Assembly (NCBI RefSeq): GCF_025149915.1
Contig: NZ_CP102278.1
Location: 2,993,001-3,057,000 of the forward strand
Direction: 5' to 3'
Source: Coprococcus eutactus
GTDB lineage: Bacteria; Bacillota; Clostridia; Lachnospirales; Lachnospiraceae
DNA: 64,000 bases
The notes under the pieces: generated by a model
Database searches by the model: none
What the model was told of the DNA's origin: nothing
Seen by the model: only the letters and a program-made list of their open reading frames with translations
Part shown: positions 1 through 8,584 of the stretch, in pieces
Layout: every line of letters starts with the position of its first letter
Position numbering within the stretch: the stretch's first letter is position 1
Translations under genes and position numbers: made by a program

Positions 1-26
1 CACCACTTTACTGTTATAAAGTGGTG
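1..26. terminator. Perfect hairpin at the window edge
   Basis: CACCACTTTA and TAAAGTGGTG pair perfectly around a 6-nt loop. It probably ends a transcript lying outside the window. No T-run is visible on the plus side, and the minus-side flank is cut off. Confidence 0.4.
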
Positions 27-109
27 CTGCCCCTTCAAATTCATACTCTTCTTTTTAACATGCATATGTGATACAATGTTTCTTGAATTTTTATAGAAGG
101 AGAATAACC

Positions 110-1243
110 ATGAACAACCGACCATTTGCCGGCAGAACTGCTGCCGTTATAGATCTGGCAAAGCTCAGGAGCAATATTGCCAACATAAAATCAAGACTGA
201 AACCGGGTGTTGAATTTATCGCTGTCATGAAGGGCGATGGATATCGCCACGGTATTGCAGGACTTTACCCGACTCTTAAAGAGTGTGGCATAGACAGCTA
301 CGCCGTCGCCATCTGGGAAGAGGGAAAGATGCTCAGGGACGCAGGGGCCACAGAGTCTATACTTATCCTTGGCGATACAGCGGATGACATGCTGGACGAG
401 GCCGCAAAGTACGACCTTGATCTCACTGTCTTTTCAATGGAGGGTGCTGAGAACATGGCTGCCGCTGCAAGAAGAGCCGGCAAGAAACAGAATGTCCAGA
501 TAAAGCTAAACACCGGTATGAACCGAATAGGATTCCCGGTATGTCAGGAATCATTTGACACTATAAAGAAGATCTGTGAGATGGAGGACCTGAACGTAAC
601 AGGTATATTTACACATTTTGCAAGGGCAGATGAGGGGGATCACACAAGTGCAAGAAAGCAGCTTGATCTATATCTCCACGCCGTAAATGAACTTGAGAAG
701 ATGGGGGTTGTCATACCAAAGCACCACGTAGCCAACAGCCCTGCCATACTGATGCTTCCTGAAGCACAGCTCGACGCAGTCAGATGCGGTGATATCCTCT
801 ATGGTCTTACTCCTTCTGATGATTTTGACTGGAAGAATTCAGGACTTCAGGAGATCCTCAGCTGGTACACATACGTTGCCATGGTGAAGGAGGTCCCTGC
901 CGGATCCGAGGTTGGATACGGCGGAACATTTGTCACCGAAAGACCTACAAAGATCGCAACACTTCCGGTTGGTTTTGCGGACGGCTACAGCCGTTACCTG
1001 TCCAACAAGGGCAAGGTCATCATTAACGGTCACGAGGCACCGATCATCGGGCGCGTATGTATGGATCAGTGCATGGCGGACATCACAGACATCCCGGATG
1101 TACAACGCGGCGACACCGTAACCCTACTCGGCGAGGGCATGTCCATCGAGGACATGGCAAATATGCTTGATACCAATGTGGATGTGATCGTGTGCAACAT
1201 ATCGGTAAGGGTTCCGAGGGTGTATATAAATGGGGATATCTGA
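110..1243 (+). CDS. alr: Alanine racemase (PLP-dependent)
   Basis: This enzyme interconverts L- and D-alanine for peptidoglycan synthesis in the cytoplasm. The PLP-lysine segment AVMKGDGYRHG is near residue 40 (the family form is AVVKANAYGHG). The TIM-barrel core follows, with KLNTGMNRIGF, the THFARAD motif and HVANSPA. The C-terminal beta domain holds EVGYGGTF, PVGFADGYSR and the GRVCMDQCM motif near the second active site. An in-frame upstream ATG exists at 68, but the start at 110 is preceded by GAAGGAG with good spacing and begins the conserved sequence, giving 377 residues, the usual length. The HTH gene follows after about 25 bp, so the two may be cotranscribed. The lysine motif differs somewhat from the classic one and resembles the racemase domain of VanT-like proteins, but no membrane domain is present. 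Confidence 0.93.
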   Translation: MNNRPFAGRTAAVIDLAKLRSNIANIKSRLKPGVEFIAVMKGDGYRHGIAGLYPTLKECGIDSYAVAIWEEGKMLRDAGATESILILGDTADDMLDEAAKYDLDLTVFSMEGAENMAAAARRAGKKQNVQIKLNTGMNRIGFPVCQESFDTIKKICEMEDLNVTGIFTHFARADEGDHTSARKQLDLYLHAVNELEKMGVVIPKHHVANSPAILMLPEAQLDAVRCGDILYGLTPSDDFDWKNSGLQEILSWYTYVAMVKEVPAGSEVGYGGTFVTERPTKIATLPVGFADGYSRYLSNKGKVIINGHEAPIIGRVCMDQCMADITDIPDVQRGDTVTLLGEGMSIEDMANMLDTNVDVIVCNISVRVPRVYINGDI

Positions 1244-1268
1244 TCGGCAGCGCCACGGAGGAGAAGGT

Positions 1269-1709
1269 ATGACTTTTGGAGAACGATTGTATGAATTGCG
1301 AAATAAAAATAATCTATCCCAGGAAGAGCTTGCGGAGGTTTTAGATGTGTCCCGGCAATCGATTTCCAAATGGGAAAATGATAAGGCATATCCTGAGATG
1401 ACAAGGCTGCTGTTTATGAGTGATTATTTTGATGTCTCATTAGATTATCTGATGAGAGGAATTAAAAAAGAAAATAATGAAGAAAAAGTAACTGCAGACG
1501 ATGCGGACAAAATTTCAAATGATAAATACAAAACAAAAAACATCCTGCTAGTATGGAATAATTTTCTGTCCAATTTATCCCCAAATCAAAAGACATTATT
1601 TATGTTGCTGTATATCTTGATTATCTGCTCATTAGTCGCACTCATTGTAAGTGTAATATATCTCGGTGGCTACGAAATAGGAAAATTCATCGGATATCTG
1701 ACAAAATGA
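1269..1709 (+). CDS. XRE-family HTH regulator with a C-terminal membrane anchor
   Basis: The protein has 146 residues. Residues 1-65 form a Cro/CI-type helix-turn-helix (ERLYELRNKNNLSQEELAEV, then VSRQSISKWENDKAYPE). A polar linker follows, and then one hydrophobic helix near residues 110-135 (LLYILIICSLVALIVSVIYL) ending in GGYEIGKFIGYL. The start at 1269 is set by GGAGGAGAAGG just upstream. The longer in-frame start at 1230 lies inside alr. The combination suggests a regulator held at the membrane, as in Bacillota XRE proteins that sense envelope or ionic state. The target is unknown. The small protein at 1822-1977 ends in a helix of very similar pattern, so the two may interact or share ancestry. 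Confidence 0.8.
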   Translation: MTFGERLYELRNKNNLSQEELAEVLDVSRQSISKWENDKAYPEMTRLLFMSDYFDVSLDYLMRGIKKENNEEKVTADDADKISNDKYKTKNILLVWNNFLSNLSPNQKTLFMLLYILIICSLVALIVSVIYLGGYEIGKFIGYLTK

Positions 1710-1821
1710 CCTGAAATAGCGTGCTGCAACCACAAGTTTACACAAGTGCAACCATATATTTATGGTCTGTTTGTGCTATAAATGCTACCTTTTAATTACA
1801 AAATTTATTAGGAGGCTGCTT

Positions 1822-1977
1822 ATGAAAACGAACGGAAATGATTTCAAGAATTGGATGAATCACGGAACCCAAATCCAGATATTGCTAAGAAGGATAATGA
1901 TTATAGGCCTGATCGCACTTATGATATACGGCACAGGTTATGCTATTGGAACATTTATTGCACACCTTGGGTTTTAA
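1822..1977 (+). CDS. 51-residue single-pass membrane protein
   Basis: The start is supported by AGGAGG seven bases upstream. The N-terminal 25 residues are polar (NGNDFKNWMNHGTQIQ), followed by one hydrophobic segment (IMIIGLIALMIYGTGYAIGTF). Its GY-IG-FI-L ending matches the end of the HTH protein encoded just upstream (GGYEIGKFIGYL). This suggests the gene is either a duplicated tail of that regulator or a helix partner for it. No known family is recognised. The calls rest on the ribosome binding site, the membrane pattern and gene order. Confidence 0.6.
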   Translation: MKTNGNDFKNWMNHGTQIQILLRRIMIIGLIALMIYGTGYAIGTFIAHLGF

Positions 1978-2021
1978 AGGTGGGGATATGGGATATGTTA
2001 TTTCCATCATGTCTATTATTA

Positions 2022-2052
2022 TCTCCATCATTTATTGATAAAATGATGGAGA
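2022..2052 (+). terminator. 12-bp perfect hairpin after the small membrane protein
   Basis: TCTCCATCATTT and AAATGATGGAGA pair around a 7-nt loop 45 bp after the stop at 1977. There is no strong T-run behind it, so it could be a terminator or a 3'-end stabiliser. Confidence 0.4.
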
Positions 2053-2074
2053 TAAATCTGAAATGAAGAGGATT

Positions 2075-2132
2075 TTTAAAAAGCAAAAAGTGTCAGATAC
2101 ATATAAACATTTGTTCATCCGCACCTGACACT
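2075..2132 (-). terminator. Terminator of the rsmI operon
   Basis: On the minus strand AGTGTCAG and CTGACACT pair and are followed by TTTTTGCTTTTT. It lies about 58 bp after the rsmI stop. Confidence 0.7.
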
Positions 2133-2190
2133 AATTAAGATTCTAATTATACCAACATCCACTGCAACAGACAAAATGAAACAAGGCTCC

Positions 2191-3030
2191 CTATTTCATC
2201 ACCGCATTATACACATCCCTCTTAGGGACTCCGCGGTCAACTGCCGCCTGCTTGATCGCATCTTTCTTGGACATGCCCTGATCAACGTACATCTGGACAT
2301 GTTCCTCCACAGACATAGCCTCAAACGAACTCTTCTTCTCCTCCTCAAGCTTCTTTACATCAAGTCCCTCTATCACGAGAACGAATTCTCCTCTTGGATC
2401 TTCCTCCTCGTAGCGGGCTATAGCCTGAGAGAGCATCATAGGCTCTATCGTCTCATGCTTCTTGGTGATCTCTCTGGCAAGTGTTATATGCCTGTCACCG
2501 AGAGTCTCCATGAGTTCCGCCAAAGTCTTCTTCAGCTTGTGAGGAGCCTCATACATCACCATGGTCCTAGTCTCACGCTTCATCTCCTCGAGAACCCTCG
2601 CCCTGTCCTTCTTGTCATATGGAAGAAATGCCTCAAATGCAAATCTTCTTGTCGAAAGCCCCGAGCTTATGAGTGCCGATATACATGCACAGGCACCTGG
2701 AACAGGCGTAACTTCAAGTCCGGCATCAAGAGCCTGTCTCACAAGCTCCTCCCCGGGATCAGATATACCTGGAGTTCCCGCATCGGTTATGACTGCCACA
2801 TTCTGTCCCTGCTGCATCTTCTCAACGAGAACCTTCGCCTTGTCGTATTTGTTGTATTCATGATAACTCGTCATCGGGGTCTTGATCTCAAAATGATTGA
2901 GCAGCTTGATACTGTTTCTTGTATCCTCCGCCGCTATCACATCCACCTCTTCAAGAACCCTGACGGCCCTGTATGTCATATCCTCAAGATTGCCTATAGG
3001 TGTCGCCACCAAGTATAACTTTCCTGCCAT
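2191..3030 (-). CDS. rsmI: 16S rRNA (cytidine1402-2'-O)-methyltransferase
   Basis: RsmI 2'-O-methylates C1402 in the decoding centre of 16S rRNA using SAM. The 279-residue protein shows the tetrapyrrole-methylase-fold start LYLVATPIGNLEDMTYRAV, then the AAEDTR segment, the glycine-rich TDAGTPGISDPG loop and the PGACA motif. All are typical of RsmI, and the length is normal. AGAGAGGATATAT precedes the ATG. It is the last gene of the block that starts at the decarboxylase, matching the order in Bacillus (yaaO-tmk...holB-yaaT...yabB...rsmI). RsmH, which adds the N4 methyl group to the same nucleotide, is encoded separately at 10441-11487. Confidence 0.95.
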   Translation of the reverse strand: MAGKLYLVATPIGNLEDMTYRAVRVLEEVDVIAAEDTRNSIKLLNHFEIKTPMTSYHEYNKYDKAKVLVEKMQQGQNVAVITDAGTPGISDPGEELVRQALDAGLEVTPVPGACACISALISSGLSTRRFAFEAFLPYDKKDRARVLEEMKRETRTMVMYEAPHKLKKTLAELMETLGDRHITLAREITKKHETIEPMMLSQAIARYEEEDPRGEFVLVIEGLDVKKLEEEKKSSFEAMSVEEHVQMYVDQGMSKKDAIKQAAVDRGVPKRDVYNAVMK

Positions 3031-3092
3031 ATATATCCTCTCTTCTGCTGAACATCTGAGTATTGAAAATCATAGATATCTTATGCGACCTC

Positions 3093-4073
3093 TTATCTCT
3101 TTGCCGTACCCTCATACGTCGCAAGCAACTGCTCCGTATACACCCCCGGAGCTTTGTATACTATCATAGGCGGATCGATCTTGATCATGGAATTGCCGCC
3201 CTTCACAGCCTCCACTATGACCATGTTCGGCTCCTTGTCTATGTAAGGATGTACAAGCTGCATCCTCTTTGGCTCAAGCCTGTGCTCATGCAGACATTCA
3301 AATATCTCAGCCAGTCTGAACGGCTTATGTATCATATAAAAGCTTCCGCCGGGTTTAAGGGCATGCTCTGCCGCTGCCACCACCTGCTCCAGCGTCACAT
3401 GCACCTCATGTCTCGCTATGTTCTTCGGAGCATCCGGATTCTCCAGACCGTGACTGCCCTTTATGTATGGCGGATTTGAGGTCACTATGTCAAAGGAGGC
3501 CTTCTTGTAGTTACAAGAGACCTCCTTTATATCTCCGTTATCTATTCGCACTAAACCGTCAAGCCCATTGAGGCTCACACTCCTTGCCGCCATATCCGCA
3601 CATGCAGGCTGAAGCTCTATACCTATAAACCGTGCTCCATCTGCCATTTTACCGCTAGGTTGCTGAGTCGCCCCTACATCCGAATTAGTAACTCCATCTA
3701 CGGCAATACAATCATGTGAGGATCTATAATCATCGGCATTCAAACCAGCAAGTCTCTCCTCTCTGGTAAGAGCTTCATCCCCATACTCCTTTGCAGCAAG
3801 AAGTATAGGTATGATACCTGTTCCCGTTCCGAGATCCAGATATCTGCCACCGCGCTTAAATCTCACATAGTTTGCCAGCAGCACAGCATCCATCCCAAAG
3901 CAGAACATTCCGCTGTTCTGTATGATCTGGTAACCTTTGCACTGAAGGTCATCTATCCTCTCGCAAGATTTAATCTCCACCGTGGATCCGCCCACCACTT
4001 CGGACCGGGCCTGTACAGCCTGACTCTCTATCGTTTTATCATCCGGTTTAATCGTCAAATTTGGACTTTCCAC
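3093..4073 (-). CDS. trmN6: tRNA1(Val) (adenine37-N6)-methyltransferase-like protein
   Basis: This is a SAM-dependent N6-adenine methyltransferase of the TrmN6/YabB family. The SAM loop DLGTGTGIIPILLA is at residues 80-93 and the catalytic NPPY motif lies in TSNPPYIKGS. The start is taken as a GTG at 4073, with GGAGG six bases upstream. It overlaps the end of ricT by 26 bases in another frame. The product is about 326 residues, longer than the roughly 245-250 usual in the family. The excess is a poorly conserved N-terminal stretch and an inserted polar segment of about 50 residues (roughly 96-146) between the SAM loop and the acidic FIGIELQ strand. The substrate tRNA is inferred from the family. 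Confidence 0.82.
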   Translation of the reverse strand: MESPNLTIKPDDKTIESQAVQARSEVVGGSTVEIKSCERIDDLQCKGYQIIQNSGMFCFGMDAVLLANYVRFKRGGRYLDLGTGTGIIPILLAAKEYGDEALTREERLAGLNADDYRSSHDCIAVDGVTNSDVGATQQPSGKMADGARFIGIELQPACADMAARSVSLNGLDGLVRIDNGDIKEVSCNYKKASFDIVTSNPPYIKGSHGLENPDAPKNIARHEVHVTLEQVVAAAEHALKPGGSFYMIHKPFRLAEIFECLHEHRLEPKRMQLVHPYIDKEPNMVIVEAVKGGNSMIKIDPPMIVYKAPGVYTEQLLATYEGTAKR

Positions 4074-4956
4074 CCTTGTCCTCCAATGCCTCAAGTGCCT
4101 TGTACTCCTCGGCACTGAGTCTCTCTGAATTCTTTCTTCTCTTAGGCTTGAACTTGAGTTCAGCCACAGGATACTCCATAACTTCCTTGTTGTCATCCTT
4201 GTCAGTCACCACGATCTTAACCTTCTGACGGAGGACGTTCACGGACATGACCTCGCCCTTATTTCCATCTACTGTCCTCACGAAATCTCCCACATTTGGA
4301 AGTTTTTCATTCAGATACTCATAAGTGTCCTGCTCATGCTTCAGACAGCACATAAGTCTTCCACACACACCAGATATCTTGGTTGGATTCAGCGACAGGT
4401 TCTGCTCCTTTGCCATCTTAATCGACACAGGAACGAACTCTGACAAATGCTTGTTACAGCAGAGCTCCCTTCCACATATACCGATTCCGCCCACCATCTT
4501 GGTCTCGTCGCGGACACCGATCTGTCTGAGCTCTATTCTTGTCTTGAACACCGACGCAAGATCCTTTACCAGCTCACGGAAATCAATTCTTCTATCCGCT
4601 GTGAAGTAGAACAGCACCTTGTTATTGTCAAATGTATATTCAGCCTCTATGAGTTTCATGTCCAGCTTGTGCTTGGCAATCTTCTCAAGGCAGATGTCAA
4701 ATGCCCTCTTGCTCTTCTTCTTGTTATCCTCGTATTTCTTTGTGTCATCGGCTGTGGCAACCCTTATGATCGGCTTGAGTGAAGCCGTAAGCTTGCTGTC
4801 CTCAACTTTTCTTCTACCTAGAACCACCTTACCATACTCCACTCCTCTTGCAGTCTCGACTATGACAAATGTACCAGTCTCAACTTCAAAATTCTGTGGG
4901 TCAAAATAATATATCTTTCCATTCGGTCTAAAACGGACTCCTATAATCTCTTTCAT
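4048..4956 (-). CDS. ricT: PSP1-domain protein RicT (YaaT)
   Basis: This 302-residue PSP1 C-terminal domain protein is known in Bacillus as YaaT/RicT, part of the RicA-RicF-RicT complex that binds Fe-S clusters and promotes RNase Y-dependent mRNA maturation. Visible features are VGVRFRPNGKIYYFDP at the N-terminus, ARGVEYGKVV, and the cysteine-rich stretch GGIGICGRELCCNKHLSEF followed by GVCGRLMCCLKHE, the likely cluster ligands. The ATG at 4956 shares one base with the holB stop (TGATG), so the two are translationally coupled. GAAGGAG lies upstream. The C-terminal tail is lysine- and glutamate-rich. Confidence 0.92.
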   Translation of the reverse strand: MKEIIGVRFRPNGKIYYFDPQNFEVETGTFVIVETARGVEYGKVVLGRRKVEDSKLTASLKPIIRVATADDTKKYEDNKKKSKRAFDICLEKIAKHKLDMKLIEAEYTFDNNKVLFYFTADRRIDFRELVKDLASVFKTRIELRQIGVRDETKMVGGIGICGRELCCNKHLSEFVPVSIKMAKEQNLSLNPTKISGVCGRLMCCLKHEQDTYEYLNEKLPNVGDFVRTVDGNKGEVMSVNVLRQKVKIVVTDKDDNKEVMEYPVAELKFKPKRRKNSERLSAEEYKALEALEDKGGKSKFDD

Positions 4957-5948
4957 CAACAATTCTCCTTCATAGTCAGGAGCATAAGCTCCATTGCAAT
5001 GTCAAAGCTGACATTTGCCTCAAGTCTGACCTTAGCCTTGTCCATGGACTTGAGCACCTTTTCTATTCCCTCATAGCTGATATGGGACGACTGCTTTCTT
5101 ATATCCGAATAATACTCCTTGAACATCAGCCTTCCAGGGTTATTTGACACCTTGAGCATCAGTACATCTCTGTACCACATCATCATCAGATCAATGTAAT
5201 CACTTATCTTGAGCTTGTACAGCTCCATATTCTTGATTGCAAACAGCATATCATCCACCGACATCTCTCTAAGATGTCTCATGATCTTTACAACATTTTC
5301 CTTTATCTCTCTGTATTCATCACTGGTGGCAAGCCTTATGGCTTTTCCAAGGTTGCCCTGAGCGAAATCCATACAGAAATCAGCTTTCTGCTTGTCAAGC
5401 TTCAGCTCATTCATGAGATAATCGAGTATATCATGCTCTCTGACCGGTTTCACATTCAGAACTATACATCTGGACTGGATAGTCTGGAGCATCTTATCTA
5501 TATTGTTTGTCAGCAATATAATGATAGCATATGATGGAGCCTCTTCTATAGTCTTAAGAAGTGCATTCTGTGCATTCACATTGAGAAGCTGCGCATCCTC
5601 TATCACATATATCTTATATCTGCTGCTGTACGGCTTGATATCAATATCTGAATTCACCTGATCACGTATCTCCTCAACAGAGATGACATTTGGCTTGTCA
5701 TGTGTGACCCAGATAATATCCGGCTGGTTTCCTGTCTCACACTGGAGGCATGATTTGCAATGATTACAAGGCTCCGTTCCACCCTCCTCACACTGAAGAG
5801 TTTTCACAAGTGCCCTTGTGAGGGTCTTCTTACCACTGCCAGTCTCGCCATTGATTATATATCCCTGAGATATCTTTCCAAGCTCTATACTGCTCTTGAA
5901 ATGGCGTATTATGTCTTCATGTCCGATTATTTCTGTGAAATCTATCAT
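4956..5948 (-). CDS. holB: DNA polymerase III delta' subunit
   Basis: This is a clamp-loader subunit of 330 residues. It has an AAA+ fold with P-loop GETGSGKKT near residues 35-43, the zinc-binding cysteines C-NHCKSCLQC, and the EDAQLLNVNAQNALLKTIEEAP region (Walker B to sensor area). The ATG at 5948 is preceded by AAGGGGG. An upstream TTG at 5957 is in frame but less convincing. The gene lies between tmk and ricT, as in most Bacillota. Confidence 0.93.
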   Translation of the reverse strand: MIDFTEIIGHEDIIRHFKSSIELGKISQGYIINGETGSGKKTLTRALVKTLQCEEGGTEPCNHCKSCLQCETGNQPDIIWVTHDKPNVISVEEIRDQVNSDIDIKPYSSRYKIYVIEDAQLLNVNAQNALLKTIEEAPSYAIIILLTNNIDKMLQTIQSRCIVLNVKPVREHDILDYLMNELKLDKQKADFCMDFAQGNLGKAIRLATSDEYREIKENVVKIMRHLREMSVDDMLFAIKNMELYKLKISDYIDLMMMWYRDVLMLKVSNNPGRLMFKEYYSDIRKQSSHISYEGIEKVLKSMDKAKVRLEANVSFDIAMELMLLTMKENC

Positions 5949-6018
5949 AAATACCAACCCCCTTACATTATTAATTCACATTGTCTGTAGCTTTCTGACC
6001 TTCTCCCATCAGATTGCA

Positions 6019-6642
6019 TCACAGGTTGAGTTTCTTCTCTACATACTTTGTTATTATACCATGAATCTCATTGATAGGTAAAGTAGCGTCTATCTTTACT
6101 ATTCTCTCAGGGTGCATATCCGCCAGCATGCGGTATCCGTCCACTACCTTCTGGTGAAATTCAATTTTTTCATTCTCCATTCTGTCAAGCTCTGCCTGAT
6201 TCTTTTTTCTCGCAATCCCCTCCTGGGCATTAAGATCCATGAGAAATGTCATATCAGGCATGATCCCCTGAAGCGCAAATTCATTAATCTTATACACCGT
6301 ATCAACGCCCAAGCCTCTTCCGATTCCCTGATATACAGCGGAGGAATCAACAAATCTATCCGCTATAACCGCCTGTCCCGCTTCAAGCGCCGGTTTGATG
6401 TTCTCCTTTACGAGTTGGGCTCTGGCTGACGCATATAAAAGCAGCTCTGTCATATATCCCATCTCCGTAAATTCCTTGTTCAATATAACCTCACGGATTG
6501 CCTCACTGATTGGATTTCCTCCCGGATCTCTCGTTATCAGCACATCGTAACCCTTTTTCTCAAGATACTCTTTGAGAAGTTCCCTCTGTGTTGTCTTGCC
6601 GGCTCCATCCGGTCCTTCTATTGTTATAAATATTCCTCTCAT
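6019..6642 (-). CDS. tmk: Thymidylate kinase
   Basis: The enzyme phosphorylates dTMP to dTDP. The 207 residues begin with the P-loop FITIEGPDGAGKTTQ. The DR-like motif LITRDPGGNPISEAIRE and the ADRFVDSSAVYQGIGRGL substrate segment follow, and a lid region lies near residue 150. Length is normal for the family. It is the second gene in the decarboxylase-tmk-holB-ricT-trmN6-rsmI block. Confidence 0.96.
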   Translation of the reverse strand: MRGIFITIEGPDGAGKTTQRELLKEYLEKKGYDVLITRDPGGNPISEAIREVILNKEFTEMGYMTELLLYASARAQLVKENIKPALEAGQAVIADRFVDSSAVYQGIGRGLGVDTVYKINEFALQGIMPDMTFLMDLNAQEGIARKKNQAELDRMENEKIEFHQKVVDGYRMLADMHPERIVKIDATLPINEIHGIITKYVEKKLNL

Positions 6643-6767
6643 ATCTTAACCCTATGTACATGCACCACAAATGCATATACGCCTTTCTTCTTATATAATT
6701 GACCATACGGCTCATCACAAAATATCAGCACATGTCATTCTAATTTTCAATAATGCTTGTATGCTTT

Positions 6768-8417
6768 TCATTTCTCGCACAGCACAGCTATACAGCCATC
6801 ATCCACACCTGATACATTCAGCCCGCTTCTTATCATTGTATCTATTCCGCAGACAGCCCGCTCGTCCACTATCTCTCCAGGAGCCAGCACAGGAATCCCC
6901 GGCGGATATGCATACACAAACGCACCTGATATTCTTCCCACCGACAGCTCAAGAGGCACCATCTCTGAAGTCTCATCCCATGCTTTCCCGGGAACCACTG
7001 CGGATCTTCTTCCGGATATAATGTCCATCGCTCTGCTGCCATCCACGATTGATCTGTACTCAAGTCCACTGTCTATCTCTTCTATCGCCTTAAACAGTAT
7101 ATCATAACTATCGACACTGTCCACAACAGATGATATACAAATAACATAACTCACCGAAGCCATCTCCACGATCAGCCCATACCTATCAGCCAATATGTCA
7201 GCGAGCATAACTCCGGTAAATATCTGTCCTGATCCATCCACAGTTCCCGGTCTCACGACAAATACCAGTCTTCCCTCATCGTGGTCAAATACTTTACACG
7301 CCGAACAACCTTCATCATTTTTAGACACGTTCACCCCGGGTCTGAACAGCCGTATATTTCTAAGATTGTCACATTTTTCAGCAAATATCTCAAGCCTCCG
7401 TCCATACTCGACAAATACTGCTCTGTTATTTGCGCCAAATGCCACCGCCTTCTCCATGCTCTGCATGAATATATACGAAGGGGACGAGGTCTGGAATATC
7501 TGCAGATATCTCCTGACTCTCTCATCAAGTTTCGGATCCATAACATGAAGAAGTGATGTCTGAGTGAGTGCAGGCATGGTCTTGTGAAGGCTTTCGATGA
7601 CGATGTCCGCTCCCTGTGCCATGGCGGTTTCATGTCCTTCCATGAAGTTCAGATGCGCTCCCTGTGCCTCATCCACTATGAGATATATTCCATATCTGTG
7701 TGTGATTTCAGCTAAAGTTCCTATGTCTGATATGACGCCCTCATATGTGGGTGATGTGATGATCACCGCACTCGGCTTTCTACCATTTGTTATCAACGTG
7801 ATGATCGCACGCTCTAGCTTATCCGGCGATATATCACCCAATATATCCGTCCTTTCTGACACTTCACGATCATCTCCACCATTGACAGCTACCCTTTCCG
7901 GAGTTTCGCGATCGCCTTCACCACGAATATCTGTCCCTTCCCGAGTTTCACAATCGGCTTTACCACGGGCATCAATCATTTTGTCCGACATTGCCTGGTT
8001 CACGCCGCAGTGCCATCTCATATCCACATAATCCGGCACTATGTATTCAGGCTCAAGCTCAAGCATGCAGATGGCATTGTACACCGCCTTATGACAGTTT
8101 CTGGCCGCAAGTATCACATCTCCCCTGTGACATGTGGCATGGATAGCCGTCATAAGTCCGGACGTAGAACCGTTCACCAGCATGTACGTCGCAAATGTGC
8201 CATACACCTTCTTCATCTCTGCAAGACTGTCCGCTATGAACATCTCCGGCTCATGCATATCATCAAGATCCTTTGCCTCAGTGAAATCATGTGCATATAC
8301 TCCATTCCAGAAGTTTTCTAGCTTTTCTAACGGCAGTCTCTTGTGCCCCGGCATGTGCCATGGGTATGTGCCTTTATTTATATACTTTTCAAGTGCTTCA
8401 TTTATATATTCTTTCAA
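6768..8417 (-). CDS. Orn/Lys/Arg decarboxylase-family PLP enzyme
   Basis: This is a fold-type I amino-acid decarboxylase resembling Bacillus YaaO/SpeA. The N-terminus has YPWHMPGHKR, the substrate loop contains LVNGSTSGLMTAI, the PLP aspartate is in VDEAQGAH, and the Schiff-base lysine is in ESLHKTMPALTQ. The C-terminal part has the ideal YAYPPGIPVLAPGE motif. The start is a TTG at 8417, with GGAG seven bases upstream and no better in-frame ATG. The protein has 549 residues. Compared with the roughly 480 usual for short YaaO-type enzymes, it carries an extra acidic and arginine-rich segment of three 14-residue repeats near residues 150-195, placed in a surface position between two core strands. 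The substrate (arginine or lysine) cannot be told from sequence. It heads the tmk operon. Confidence 0.88.
   Translation of the reverse strand: MKEYINEALEKYINKGTYPWHMPGHKRLPLEKLENFWNGVYAHDFTEAKDLDDMHEPEMFIADSLAEMKKVYGTFATYMLVNGSTSGLMTAIHATCHRGDVILAARNCHKAVYNAICMLELEPEYIVPDYVDMRWHCGVNQAMSDKMIDARGKADCETREGTDIRGEGDRETPERVAVNGGDDREVSERTDILGDISPDKLERAIITLITNGRKPSAVIITSPTYEGVISDIGTLAEITHRYGIYLIVDEAQGAHLNFMEGHETAMAQGADIVIESLHKTMPALTQTSLLHVMDPKLDERVRRYLQIFQTSSPSYIFMQSMEKAVAFGANNRAVFVEYGRRLEIFAEKCDNLRNIRLFRPGVNVSKNDEGCSACKVFDHDEGRLVFVVRPGTVDGSGQIFTGVMLADILADRYGLIVEMASVSYVICISSVVDSVDSYDILFKAIEEIDSGLEYRSIVDGSRAMDIISGRRSAVVPGKAWDETSEMVPLELSVGRISGAFVYAYPPGIPVLAPGEIVDERAVCGIDTMIRSGLNVSGVDDGCIAVLCEK
7839..7964. 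repeat. Three 42-bp tandem repeats inside the decarboxylase gene
   Basis: Units lie at 7839-7880, 7881-7922 and 7923-7964. Each encodes a 14-residue unit of the form G-x-x-D-[CR]-E-[TV]-x-E-[GR]-[TV]-[DA]-[IV]-x (for example GEGDRETPERVAVN). The reading frame is preserved and the units have diverged at DNA level, so the expansion is not brand new. Confidence 0.8.
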
Positions 8418-8513
8418 TGCTTTTCTCCGAACATATCTCTATATAATCTATCTTCCGTATCATAACATATTTTCACGTTTACATTCAATCCGCCAGCCTG
8501 CCAGCCATGTTCC

Positions 8514-8549
8514 ATAAAAAACAGGAGAAACCATAATCGGTCTCTCCTG
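8514..8549 (-). terminator. Terminator of the aldo/keto reductase gene
   Basis: On the minus strand CAGGAGAGACC pairs with GGTTTCTCCTG (one mismatch) and is followed by TTTTTTATGG, 36 bp after the stop at 8585. Confidence 0.85.
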
Positions 8550-8584
8550 CGAGGGGGTATGAAAAATTAATTTATCATCTTTTA

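Noticed and set aside
2176..3018. Plus-strand frame across rsmI
   Set aside because: It is the complementary shadow of rsmI, whose motifs are clear on the minus strand.
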